Below are positions 27,669-36,497 of a stretch of DNA of 64,000 nucleotides, piece after piece. Both the position numbers and the translations under genes were made by a program. The notes below the pieces were generated by a model, which did not search any database, was not told where the DNA came from, and saw only the letters and a list, made by a program, of their open reading frames with translations. How positions within the stretch are numbered: position 1 is the first letter of the stretch; each line of letters starts with the position of its first letter. This stretch comes from Mycolicibacterium hassiacum DSM 44199 (GTDB taxonomy: Bacteria > Actinomycetota > Actinomycetes > Mycobacteriales > Mycobacteriaceae), in NCBI RefSeq assembly GCF_900603025.1, contig NZ_LR026975.1, forward strand, positions 1-64,000. Direction: 5' to 3'.

Positions 27669-28356
27669 TCTCGTTGACGTCGACGCCGGGCGGTTGGTTC
27701 ACGGCGTAGGCGACGGCCGCGGCGATGGCGTCGGGATCGAGCGCGTGCCGCCGGTACTCGGCCATGAACTCGCGCGCACCCGGGTCGGTGATCGATTCGG
27801 CCAGTTCGCTTTCCACGACGCCGGGGGAGATCGTCGTGACCCGGATCCCCGGTGGCGATTCGATGCGCAGCCCTTCGGTGATGGCCCAGGCCGCGTACTT
27901 GGTCCCGCAGTACACCGCCGCGGTCCTGGTGACCTGGTGCGCACCGATCGAGGCCGTGGTGATGAAGTGGCCGCCGCCCTGCCGGGTGAAGTGAGGAAGT
28001 GCGGCGTGGATGCCGTGCAGCAGGCCGCGCACGTTGACGTCGATCATGCGGTCCCACTCCTCGACCCGACCGGCGTCGAGCCGCGACAACGGCATCACCC
28101 CGGCGTTGGCGACGAACACGTCGAGACGGCCGTGCCGGGCGACGGTGTCGTCGACCGCGGTGCGCACCGCGTCCCGGTCGGTGACGTCGAGTGGGCACGG
28201 TTCGACGGCGGGGTACTGCGCGGACAGTTCGGCCAGCCGATCGGCGCGCCGGGCCGCTGCGACCACCGTCAGGCCGTCTGCGGCCAGGCGGGTCGCGACG
28301 GCACGCCCGATGCCGCTGCTGGCTCCGGTGACGAATGCGACTTTGGAAACGGTCAT
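27643..28356 (-). CDS. Short-chain dehydrogenase/reductase
   Basis: A 237-residue classical SDR. KVAFVTGASSGIGRAVATRL is the nucleotide-binding motif, ANAGVMPLSRL holds NAG, TTASIGAHQV holds the catalytic Ser, and YCGTKYAAW holds Tyr and Lys. It diverges from the MmyB-type regulator gene. Such pairs of an SDR with an MmyB regulator are common in actinobacteria, suggesting that the regulator controls this enzyme. The start ATG is preceded by GAGAAGAG. The substrate is unknown. Confidence 0.9.
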   Translation of the reverse strand: MTVSKVAFVTGASSGIGRAVATRLAADGLTVVAAARRADRLAELSAQYPAVEPCPLDVTDRDAVRTAVDDTVARHGRLDVFVANAGVMPLSRLDAGRVEEWDRMIDVNVRGLLHGIHAALPHFTRQGGGHFITTASIGAHQVTRTAAVYCGTKYAAWAITEGLRIESPPGIRVTTISPGVVESELAESITDPGAREFMAEYRRHALDPDAIAAAVAYAVNQPPGVDVNEIIVRPVHR

Positions 28357-28424
28357 GGGGGTGCTCTTCTCGTATCGGTGGTGTCGTTCGCTTCAACCCT
28401 GGTGCGGCGGGGCGAGGTCGGGAA

Positions 28425-28454
28425 GGGTGTGGTTTTCCTGGGAGTGCTACACCC
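28425..28454. promoter_or_regulatory. Inverted repeat between the SDR and MmyB genes
   Basis: GGGTGT and ACACCC are 6-base arms with 18 bases between them. The pair lies in the divergent promoter region, 27 bases before the regulator start. It is a possible MmyB operator. Confidence 0.35.
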
Positions 28455-28481
28455 ACCCTCGGAGCGGCGCTGCGCCGTAGC

Positions 28482-29303
28482 ATGACGGTCATGGCCGCCA
28501 CCGAGCTGGGCGAGTACCTGCGCGCCGCCCGCGCGGCGGTGAGCCCGGAGTCGGTCGGGCTGCCGCGCGCCGGGCTGCGCCGGGAGGAGGTGGCGCTGCT
28601 GGCGGGGCTGAGCGTCGACTACCTCACGCGCCTCGAACAGGGCCGCGAGCGATCACCGTCGGTTCAGGTGGTGGAGGCGCTGGCCTCCGCGCTGCGGCTC
28701 GGCGACGACGGTCGTCGGCATCTGCACCGGCTGGCCGGCCACGTTCCCCGGGACGACGTGGCGGTCGTCGACCGGGTCGACCCCGCGCTGCTCGAGTTGA
28801 TGGCGGCGTGGCCGGACAACCCGGCGATCGTCTACAACATCGCCTACGACGTGCTGGCCTCCAACCGGATCGCCGACGCGTTGTTCCACGACTGGACGCA
28901 TTCGCGCAACCTCATGCACGTGGTGTTCACCGACCCCGCCGCCCGCACGTTCTACCTCGACTGGGAGAAGGTCGCGGCTAACGCGGTCGCCGGTTTCCGG
29001 CTCAACCACGGCAGGTCACCGAACCATCCGCGCATCCAACAGGTGTTGAGCGAACTGCTCGCGGCCGGCGGCGAATTCACCCGGCTCTGGGAGCGGCATG
29101 ACGCCCGCGGGAAATCGTTGGAGACCAAGCGGTTCTACCACCACCAGGTCGGTGAGCTGACGTTGTCGATGCAGACCTTCGACGTGCGGTCGGCGCCCGG
29201 CCAGGAACTGGTCGTCTATCACGCGGCGCCGGACTCGACCGACGCGCACGCCCTGAAGCTGCTGGGCTCACTCGCGGTGACCGACGCGGAGCCGGCGAGC
29301 TAG
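28482..29303 (+). CDS. XRE/MmyB-type transcriptional regulator
   Basis: A 273-residue regulator. The N-terminal helix-turn-helix is LGEYLRAARAAV...GLRREEVALLAGLSVDYLTRLEQGRERSPS, the XRE type. The C-terminal 180 residues form the MmyB-like ligand domain (LELMAAWPDNPAIVYN and FYLDWEKVAANAVAGFRL), which in family structures binds a fatty acid. ATG 28482 is chosen; ATG 28491 is the alternative. It probably regulates the divergent SDR gene. Confidence 0.9.
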   Translation: MTVMAATELGEYLRAARAAVSPESVGLPRAGLRREEVALLAGLSVDYLTRLEQGRERSPSVQVVEALASALRLGDDGRRHLHRLAGHVPRDDVAVVDRVDPALLELMAAWPDNPAIVYNIAYDVLASNRIADALFHDWTHSRNLMHVVFTDPAARTFYLDWEKVAANAVAGFRLNHGRSPNHPRIQQVLSELLAAGGEFTRLWERHDARGKSLETKRFYHHQVGELTLSMQTFDVRSAPGQELVVYHAAPDSTDAHALKLLGSLAVTDAEPAS

Positions 29304-29306
29304 GCG

Positions 29307-30309
29307 TCACTGGACAATCGGTTGTTCACCTCGGCGTTGATGTGCCGCAGCCGCCGTTCGGCGGGGAAGCATGTTGTCCTCAGCCTCGAAGAGCGCCTGA
29401 TTCACAACGGCGTTCGTGTCTTCGGGATTGTCGGCCAACCAGCGGCGGATCTCTCGCTCGCACAACAGGATGCCGAATCGCCACATTTTTTGGGTTCAGA
29501 AGCCTGCGGTCATGCATCCACGGTCGGTTCATTGTCACGTGCAGCACGACGATCAGCCCCGTGCAGATCTCATCCCGGTAGAGATATGGGACCGTCCCCG
29601 GTGGAAACTCCTGTGCGACGTACTCGTCGACGATGCGGACCAATGCCTGCTCGAATGCCGCCTGATGCGTTCCGCCGTAAACGGTTTCGATGGTGTTGAC
29701 GAATCCGTGGATCTCGGTCAAACAGCCCCTCTTCCACGGCATCGCGACCTCGAAACACAGATCCGCTCGCCGCCCGGAGAACGAGACGACATCGGTATAC
29801 GGCGCGTAACATCCGTGGGACCGGACGTAGTCGGCCAACCCGCCGGGACAGCGGAAGATCTGTGGCCGATGGGGCAGCAGCGCGGGATGTGAATCGCTGA
29901 TCTGGGTGCCGGATACCTCGTTGTTCACGTCAACACCGGCGTCGTCCTCGGGGTAGTCATCCTGCCACAGATCCTCGAAACGCTCATCGACCCCGGTGCT
30001 GTTCACCCCGGGGTAGAACGCAGCAAGCAACTGCATTCGCCGGATCACCTTCTCGTACTTGTGGGGCTGGCGACTCCGAGGCGGAATGCGGCGCAGTACC
30101 GAGTTCCCGACCCGGACCTCGACCTTCCCACCGTCGTACAGGGTGATGATCACCGGGGAGTCGGTCGCGCTGGCGATGGCCTGCTCGACGGCTCCCCATA
30201 TTCAGGGGTCGAGCAGAGTGCGATCGTCATCGTTGGATGAGAGAGCGGCATAAGACCGATCCGGGTCGGTGGCGACGCACTGATGCGCACCACCCATCCA
30301 CGGAAACAT
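29307..30309 (-). pseudogene. Degenerate GyrB-like fragment
   Basis: The remains of a DNA gyrase subunit B or topoisomerase IV ParE-like gene. The middle part is recognisable as the gyrase transducer region: FRCPGGLADYVRSHG, CFEVAMPWKRGCL, FVNTIETVYGGTHQAAFEQAL and DEICTGLIVVLHVTM. Upstream, a 35-codon stretch from ATG 30309 ends in an in-frame TGA at 30202-30204, then continues in frame as WGAVEQAIASATD. Near 29500 the frame changes, after which CEREIRRWLADNPEDTNAVVNQAL matches gyrase again. The ATPase motifs are lost and the toprim and later domains are absent. It is a decayed, truncated copy, possibly from a plasmid or a gyrB paralogue. Confidence 0.72.
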
Positions 30310-30339
30310 CGCGACCTCACCGCAGTTGCCGCCAGACCG

Positions 30340-30374
30340 GCGAACTCAAAGCAAAGGGTTCGCTGACATATAAT
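30340..30374 (+). promoter_or_regulatory. Candidate promoter with inverted repeat
   Basis: TATAAT at 30369-30374 is a perfect -10 element. GCGAAC at 30340-30345 and GTTCGC at 30358-30363 form an inverted repeat overlapping the spacer. There is no good -35 box. It would serve the kinase gene starting at 30536, giving a leader of about 150 bases. Confidence 0.5.
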
Positions 30375-30535
30375 ACCAGTTCACAGTGTAAGACTGGGAT
30401 ACTGCAGCAAACTTGTCGGCCTATTGGCTGTGGTGTGGCTCCAATCCGCGTGTGATACGAGTCTCCATTGCCGGCAAACGTCGTGTAGCTTTCAAACGCA
30501 CAGCGACGCGGGGGATTGCTGCCAGGGAGTTCAGG

Positions 30536-32341
30536 GTGCAAGCAACGCCATTCGGGCACTATCGGCTGGAGAAGCTGATCGGCCGAGGGGGGATGGGTGA
30601 GGTCTACCGGGCCTACGACACCCGAACCGACCGCGTCGTCGCGCTGAAGGTGCTGCCGCCCCATCTGGCCTCCGACGAGACGTTTCAGTTGCGGTTCCGG
30701 CGCGAATCGCAGGCCGCCGCGGGACTCAACGACCCCCACGTGGTGCCGATCCACGGCTTCGGCGAGATCGACGGCCGGCTGTATCTGGACATGCGGCTGA
30801 TCGAGGGCCGCAATCTCGGCACGATCCTGGGCGACACCCGCAAGCCGCTCGATCCCGCGTTCGCGGTGTCGATCGTCGAACAGGTCGCGATGGCGCTGGA
30901 CTCCGCCCACGCCGCCGGTCTGATCCACCGTGACATCAAGCCGTCGAACATCCTCATCACCGACCACGATTTCGTGTATCTGATCGATTTCGGGCTGGCC
31001 CGCAGCGCGGGGGAGAAGGGGCTGACGACGGCGGGCAGCACGCTGGGCACCCTCGCGTACATGGCGCCCGAGCGGTTCGAGGGCAAACCGCTGGACGGCA
31101 CCGCCGACATCTACGCGCTGGCCTGCGTGCTCTACGAGTGCCTGACCGGGGAGCGGCCGTACGCGGCCGACAGCCTCGAACAGCAGATCGCCGGGCACAT
31201 GACCCAGCCGATCCCGCGGCCGTCGGCGAGCGACCCGAAGCTGGCGCCGTTCGACGCGGTAATCGCCAAGGGGATGGCCAAGAACCCGGCGAAGCGGTAC
31301 CAGTCGGCCGGGGAACTGGCGGCGGCGGCGCGGCGGGCGCTGCAGGCCCCGGTGCGTACATCGGGCAGCGGCCGGCATTCGGCTCGCCGCACGGCGCCGG
31401 CGCGGCGCTCGATCTCCGGCCGGTTGGTGGGGGTATCGGCGGCGGTGGTGCTGGTCGCGGTGGCGGGCGCGATCGCGGTGTGGCAGTGGCGCGGCGGGGT
31501 GGACCGGGAGACCAGGCCGGCCGGTTTCGTCGAGTCCACGGCGTCGACCGGTGGGCAGGCGGTGCCCGGGGCGGTTCCCGAGATCGCCGCGATGGTCCCC
31601 GAGAACATCAGGGCCACCGGGAAACTGATCGTCGGCGTCCATGTTCCCTACCCGCCCAACGAGTTCAAGGACGCCAACGGCGAGATCGTCGGATTCGACG
31701 TCGATCTGATGAACGCGATCGCGCGGACCCTCGGCCTGGTGCCGGAATACCGGGAGACCGCGTTCGAGGCGATCATCCCCTCGCTGCGGGCCGGTGACTT
31801 CGATATCGGAATGTCGTCGTTCACCGACACCAAGGAACGCGAGGACCTCGTCGACTTCGTGAACTACCTCGAGGCCGGCACGCTGTGGGCCAGGCGGGTG
31901 GGATCGACGGTCGAGCCCGACGACGCCTGCGGTCTGCGGGTCGGGGTGCAGTACGCGGCGATCCAGGAGTTCGAGGAGATCCCGCGGCGCAGCGAGGCCT
32001 GTGTCGCCGCCGGGCAGGAACCGATCGAGAAGGTCGTCTACGTCAGCCAGGACGATCTGACCGCGGCGCTGATCGCCGGCGAGGTCGACGCCATGTCCGC
32101 CGACTCCCCGGTGACCGGATTCGCGATCAAGACCTCGGGCGGGGCGCTGGAGGCGGCCGGTGACGTCTTCGACACCGCACCGTACGGCTGGCCGGTGGAC
32201 AAGGGATCGGGGCTGGCCGACGCCCTGGCCGCGGCGCTGCGACACCTGATGTCGACCGGGGAGTACCGCACCATCGCCACCATGTGGGGGGTGGATCGGG
32301 GCATGATCGACGAGCCGACGATCAACGGCGCGGTTCGGTAG
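30536..32341 (+). CDS. Receptor Ser/Thr kinase with an extracellular family-3 solute-binding domain
   Basis: A 601-residue membrane kinase. The kinase domain (about 8-270) has all key motifs: LIGRGGMGEVY, VALKVL, LIHRDIKPSNIL, LIDFGLA and YMAPERF. A basic linker leads to a single span (about 292-318, LVGVSAAVVLVAVAGAIAVW). The extracellular part (about 350-590) is a bacterial solute-binding domain of family 3, as in amino-acid ABC transporters: KLIVGVHVPYPPNEFKD, IVGFDVDLMNAIARTLG, DFDIGMSSFTDTKERE. This arrangement suggests that a small molecule, perhaps an amino acid, is sensed outside and signalled by phosphorylation inside (inference). GTG 30536 follows GGGAG. The downstream hydrolase gene is 77 bases away. 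Confidence 0.92.
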   Translation: MQATPFGHYRLEKLIGRGGMGEVYRAYDTRTDRVVALKVLPPHLASDETFQLRFRRESQAAAGLNDPHVVPIHGFGEIDGRLYLDMRLIEGRNLGTILGDTRKPLDPAFAVSIVEQVAMALDSAHAAGLIHRDIKPSNILITDHDFVYLIDFGLARSAGEKGLTTAGSTLGTLAYMAPERFEGKPLDGTADIYALACVLYECLTGERPYAADSLEQQIAGHMTQPIPRPSASDPKLAPFDAVIAKGMAKNPAKRYQSAGELAAAARRALQAPVRTSGSGRHSARRTAPARRSISGRLVGVSAAVVLVAVAGAIAVWQWRGGVDRETRPAGFVESTASTGGQAVPGAVPEIAAMVPENIRATGKLIVGVHVPYPPNEFKDANGEIVGFDVDLMNAIARTLGLVPEYRETAFEAIIPSLRAGDFDIGMSSFTDTKEREDLVDFVNYLEAGTLWARRVGSTVEPDDACGLRVGVQYAAIQEFEEIPRRSEACVAAGQEPIEKVVYVSQDDLTAALIAGEVDAMSADSPVTGFAIKTSGGALEAAGDVFDTAPYGWPVDKGSGLADALAAALRHLMSTGEYRTIATMWGVDRGMIDEPTINGAVR

Positions 32342-32418
32342 CCGGCGCGGCCGACGCGATCCCCAACCCGCCCCATTGCTGCGCGGTCGCCGGCCGCCGC
32401 CCGGGGATACTGATCGAG

Positions 32419-33363
32419 ATGGCACCCACCCCCGACGCTCGGCCGAACCGTACCTCCCGACCCGCGCTGCGGACAGCGCTGGTGGCCGTTCTGGGCGTCT
32501 GCCTGGTTCTCGGTGGCGTGGTGGTCGGTTTCGCGATCAGCTCCCGGTCCGCCCCGGCGCCGACCGCCGCCCAGCCCGGCGCCGTACCGGAGCTGTCCGC
32601 ACCACCGCCTCCGCCGGAAGAGGTGCCGTCGGCGGTTCCGGAAACACCGCCCGAGACGACGACGTTCGCCGAGGAGTTCCGCTCCCTCACCGCGGACCTC
32701 GACGTGCGGGCGGGTCTTGTCGCCCGCGCGGTCGGCGGCACCGAGACGCTGACCGCCGGCGACTGGACCGTCGGGCCCGCGTGGTCCACCATCAAGGTCC
32801 CGTTGAGCATCGCCGCGTTGCGGGAGAACCCGGAGGTCACCGACGCGATTCGGGCTGCGATCACCCGATCCGACAACGCCGCTGCCGAGCAGATCTGGCA
32901 GGGACTCGGTGACCCGGTGACCGCCGCGCAGAAGGTCGACGCGGTGTTGCGCGAGGCGGGTGACCCCACGGTGGTGCAGTCACAACGGGTCCGTCCGGAG
33001 TTCACCGCATTCGGACAGACCCAGTGGTCGCTGGACCATCAGGCCACGTTCCTGGCGTCGGCGGCGTGCGATCCACGCGATCAGCCGGTCCTCGAACTCA
33101 TGGGGCAGATCGAGCCGAGTCAGCACTGGGGCCTCGGGCAGCTGCCGGGGGCACGGTTCAAGGGTGGCTGGGGACCGTCACCCGAGGGCGCGTATCTGGT
33201 GCGCCAGTACGGGGTGATCGGCGACGGATCGACCGTGGTGGCGATCGCTGTCGAGCCCGCCTCCGGATCGTTCGACGACGGCGTGCAGGCGCTGACGCGA
33301 ATCGCGCAGTGGCTCGACGAGCGTCTCGCCGAGCTGCCGTCCGGTCGGTGCCCGGCTCAGTAG
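32419..33363 (+). CDS. Membrane-anchored beta-lactamase-like serine hydrolase
   Basis: A 314-residue exported protein. A signal anchor (about 15-40, LRTALVAVLGVCLVLGGVVVGFA) is followed by a Pro-rich linker and then a serine beta-lactamase-type domain. AWSTIKVPLSIA contains the SxxK motif, ITRSDNAAAEQ holds the SDN motif, and FKGGWG stands for KTG. It is related to penicillin-recognising enzymes of mycobacterial lipoproteins, but no substrate is evident. ATG 32419 is the only good start. It is on the strand of the receptor kinase and converges, overlapping by 7 bases, with the second kinase gene. Confidence 0.85.
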   Translation: MAPTPDARPNRTSRPALRTALVAVLGVCLVLGGVVVGFAISSRSAPAPTAAQPGAVPELSAPPPPPEEVPSAVPETPPETTTFAEEFRSLTADLDVRAGLVARAVGGTETLTAGDWTVGPAWSTIKVPLSIAALRENPEVTDAIRAAITRSDNAAAEQIWQGLGDPVTAAQKVDAVLREAGDPTVVQSQRVRPEFTAFGQTQWSLDHQATFLASAACDPRDQPVLELMGQIEPSQHWGLGQLPGARFKGGWGPSPEGAYLVRQYGVIGDGSTVVAIAVEPASGSFDDGVQALTRIAQWLDERLAELPSGRCPAQ

Positions 33364-34844
33364 AGGTAGACCACGGCGCGTCGGCCGCCGGTGCAGCGGA
33401 TGAACGCCTCCCCCGGGTGACCGGCGCACATCATGATGAAATTGCTTCCGTCACAACCGTGTTCGGTGGTGGGCACCGACCGGCAGTCGACCGCTCCGGG
33501 TGCGGTGATCTTCCGGGGCTCCCGGCTCGCGTCGCCGTGCTGGTTCCAGTAGGCCTGCAGCACGTTGCGCGTGAAATGACACGATGTCTCCGCAGAACCG
33601 CGCCGAGCGCGCGTCCCCGGCCCGGATCGGTTGATCAGCGAGAAGTCGTCGCGGCACACCGCCCCGTTCGCGTCCGGTCCCGGTATCGGCGGTGGCGGCG
33701 GCGCCCCGACCCCGAGCGGTACCTCGGAGGGCGTCACGGTGCGCGGTGACGTCGACCGCGGATTCGACGAAACCGGTTGCTGCGCCGTCCGGAAGGACGT
33801 GCTGGGTGTCGATGCGGTCGACGCCGGACTCGGGTCGCGGCTCGCCACCACGCCGATCACCACACCGACCCCGGCCAGCAGCAGCGCGGCGGTGACACCG
33901 ACGATCGTCGGTACCAGCCACGCCGGGGCACCCTGCGGCGCTGCGGGCCGGGAGTGGTCCGCAGCCGCCGGTGGCGAGTTGCGCGGGACGCGCGGGGCGG
34001 CGGCCGTGACCGCGTGTGCGGACAACGCCTGGCGCGCCGCCTGTGCCAGCGCACCGCAGCTCGGATAGCGGTGACGCGGATCCTTGGCCATGCCGCGGGC
34101 TATCACCTCGTCGAACGCGGCGGGAACCCGCGGATTGACCACACTGGGCCGCGGCGGCTCCGCCATCAGATGCGCCGACATCGTCCGCTCCAGGCTGTTG
34201 GCCGGAAACGGAATCGAACCGGTGAGGCATTCGTAGAGCACGCAGGCGAGCGCATAGACGTCCACGGCCGGGGTGGTGGGTTCGTCGCGGAACCGCTCCG
34301 GCGCCATGTAGTTCCAGGTCCCGATCTGCATGCCGGTCATGGTCAGGCCGGTCTCGCCGGCGGCCTGCGCGATGCCGAAATCCACCAGGTACGGGAAGTC
34401 CGACGGGGTGACGAGGATGTTCTGCGGTTTGACGTCGCGGTGGATGAGACCCGCGGCGTGTGCGGCGTCCAGCGCGGCGGCGACACCCTCGATGATCTGA
34501 ACCGCCCGGGCGGGCGCAAGCGGTCCGGTCCGCAGCAGGTCGTGCAGGGTCCGGCCGTCCACCAGGCGCATGTCGATGTACGGGTGCCCGTCGATCTCGC
34601 CCCAGTCGTGAATCGGGATGACATGCGGTTCCTGCAGCACCGCGGCCGCCCGTGACTCCCGCTCGAACCGGGTGCGGAACCGCTCGTCGCGCCAGAACCG
34701 GTCGGACAGGATCTTCAGCGCGACCGTGCGGCCCTTCCTGGTGTCCTCGGCCCGGTAGACGTCGCCCATGCCGCCGCGCCCCAGCACGGCAGTGATCCGG
34801 TAGTTGCCGAACATCCGGCCGACCCGCTCATCACCCGATGCCAC
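33357..34844 (-). CDS. Receptor Ser/Thr kinase with a Cys-rich extracellular domain
   Basis: A 495-residue PknB-type kinase. Motifs are VLGRGGMGDVY, VALKIL, LIHRDVKPQNIL, LVDFGIAQ and YMAPERF within residues 12-275. A basic, Pro-rich linker leads to the span WLVPTIVGVTAALLLAGVGVVIGVV (about 305-331). The extracellular part has a Pro-rich stretch, then about 100 residues with six Cys (VCRDD, SCHFT, DCRSV, GCDGS, MCAGH, RCTGG), enough for three disulphides. I do not recognise this domain. The start is GTG 34842-34844, directly after GGAGGGGAAA. It diverges from the zinc peptidase gene and converges with the hydrolase. Confidence 0.92.
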   Translation of the reverse strand: MASGDERVGRMFGNYRITAVLGRGGMGDVYRAEDTRKGRTVALKILSDRFWRDERFRTRFERESRAAAVLQEPHVIPIHDWGEIDGHPYIDMRLVDGRTLHDLLRTGPLAPARAVQIIEGVAAALDAAHAAGLIHRDVKPQNILVTPSDFPYLVDFGIAQAAGETGLTMTGMQIGTWNYMAPERFRDEPTTPAVDVYALACVLYECLTGSIPFPANSLERTMSAHLMAEPPRPSVVNPRVPAAFDEVIARGMAKDPRHRYPSCGALAQAARQALSAHAVTAAAPRVPRNSPPAAADHSRPAAPQGAPAWLVPTIVGVTAALLLAGVGVVIGVVASRDPSPASTASTPSTSFRTAQQPVSSNPRSTSPRTVTPSEVPLGVGAPPPPPIPGPDANGAVCRDDFSLINRSGPGTRARRGSAETSCHFTRNVLQAYWNQHGDASREPRKITAPGAVDCRSVPTTEHGCDGSNFIMMCAGHPGEAFIRCTGGRRAVVYLY

Positions 34845-35047
34845 TTTCCCCTCCCTCGCCAGGCAGTATCCGCCGTGGGCACGACGTCCACGAGGCGAAC
34901 GGGCGAGAAATCGGCGAACTCACAGCGTGCGGGTTTCGCATATCCTCACGTCTACGCACAGTGGACGTGCAAACGTATCGCAGGAGACGTTGGGCACGCG
35001 TCGACGAGGAGATGGACTCGAGTGAGCCGGCAGCAGCTGGAGCGCCG

Positions 35048-36496
35048 ATGACGCGATGGGGGGCGGCGGCCCGGTCGCTCATCGCGGCCGCATCCACGAT
35101 CGCGCTGGTCGGCGGCTGCGGTCCGGCGTCGTCGACGGTGGTCGAGGGGCGCGCGGCGTCGATGTTGTTCAACCCCGAGCGGGTGGGCGGGCTGCCGGTC
35201 TCGGACGGGCCCAGCGGTATCCGACCGGACGCCCCGGCGCCGGTGACGCAGCCGGAGAACGGCGACGGCAGCGAAATGGACCGGCTGGCGGCGCTGGCCG
35301 TCGACGACATCGAGGAGTTCTGGGAGGAGAACTACTCCCGGTACCTGCCCGGCAGGTTCGAGCCGGTGAAACGGGTGGTGTCCTACGACTCGACCGTTCG
35401 GCGCGGCCCGAGGATCTGCGGCAGCGACTTGTACGAGCTGGCCAACGCGTTCTACTGCTTGCTCGACGACGTCATCGCCTGGGACCGGGGGCTGCTGGTC
35501 CCGGTGGCCGTCGAGCACTTCGGCGAGATGGGCGTGGTGGGGGTCCTCGCCCACGAGTACGGCCACGCGCTGCAGTTCAAGTCGGGACTGGTCGACAAGA
35601 GCACCAAGGTTCTGGTCCGCGAGCAGCAGGCCGACTGCTTCGCCGGGGTGTACCTGCACTGGGTCGCGGCCGGCAATTCGAAGCGGTTCACGCTGAGCAC
35701 CGGCGACGGCCTCAACCGGGTGCTCGGCGGGGTGATCTATCTGCGCGACCCGCTCATGGTGGGCGGCGCGCTCGCCGACGCCCACGGCTCGGCGCTGGAC
35801 CGGATCAGCGCCTTCCAGATGGGCTTCGCCGGTGGTGCCGACCAGTGCGCCGCCATCGACATGGAGGAGATCGAGAAGCGCCAGGGCGATCTGCCGCAGC
35901 AACTCGGCTGGGACGCGATCTTCGACGAGCCGGTGCTCGACAGCCCGATCGACGAGTCGACGCTGTCGCAGCTGATGGATGTGCTCGACGACATCTACCG
36001 GCCGCAGGAGCCGCCGACGCTGTCCACCTCACCCGGATCGTGCACCCGGGCCGATCCCGATGCCCCGGCGGTGTACTGCCCGGACACCAACACGATTCAC
36101 GTCGACATGGCGTCGCTGCAGATGCTCGGGGAGCCGAAGAACGAGGACAAGGACCGGGTCCTGGTCCAGGGGGACAACACCGCGCTGTCGATCGTCATCT
36201 CACGCTACGCGCTGGCGGTGCAGCGTGAACACGGCGCGAAACTGGACGACGCGGTCGCTGCGTTGCGCACCGCATGCCTGACCGGGGTGGCGCAGGGAAG
36301 GATGACCGACGAGAACGGAATCGACTTCGTGTTGTCGCCGGGTGACGCCGATGAGGCGGTGGCGGGGTTGCTGACCAACGGGCTGGTGGCCAGCGACGTC
36401 AACAATGTGCCGGCCCCGGCCGGGTTCACCCGGATCCTGGCGTACCGGTTGGGTCTGTCCAGCGAGGTGGACGAATGCTTCCAGCGGTTCACCTGA
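35048..36496 (+). CDS. Neutral zinc metallopeptidase, probable lipoprotein
   Basis: A 482-residue exported peptidase. The N-terminus SLIAAASTIALVGGCGPASS is a lipoprotein signal, with the lipid-bound Cys in VGGC. GVLAHEYGHALQFKSGL is the HExxH zinc site, and VREQQADCFAGVYLHW supplies the further ligand. This combination is that of the YpfJ-like (PF04228) peptidase family. ATG 35048 follows GGAG; ATG 35012 is an alternative that would still give an exported protein. The gene ends one base before the start of the DUF4333 gene, so the two are coupled. The protein target is unknown. Confidence 0.86.
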   Translation: MTRWGAAARSLIAAASTIALVGGCGPASSTVVEGRAASMLFNPERVGGLPVSDGPSGIRPDAPAPVTQPENGDGSEMDRLAALAVDDIEEFWEENYSRYLPGRFEPVKRVVSYDSTVRRGPRICGSDLYELANAFYCLLDDVIAWDRGLLVPVAVEHFGEMGVVGVLAHEYGHALQFKSGLVDKSTKVLVREQQADCFAGVYLHWVAAGNSKRFTLSTGDGLNRVLGGVIYLRDPLMVGGALADAHGSALDRISAFQMGFAGGADQCAAIDMEEIEKRQGDLPQQLGWDAIFDEPVLDSPIDESTLSQLMDVLDDIYRPQEPPTLSTSPGSCTRADPDAPAVYCPDTNTIHVDMASLQMLGEPKNEDKDRVLVQGDNTALSIVISRYALAVQREHGAKLDDAVAALRTACLTGVAQGRMTDENGIDFVLSPGDADEAVAGLLTNGLVASDVNNVPAPAGFTRILAYRLGLSSEVDECFQRFT

Positions 36497-36497
36497 G

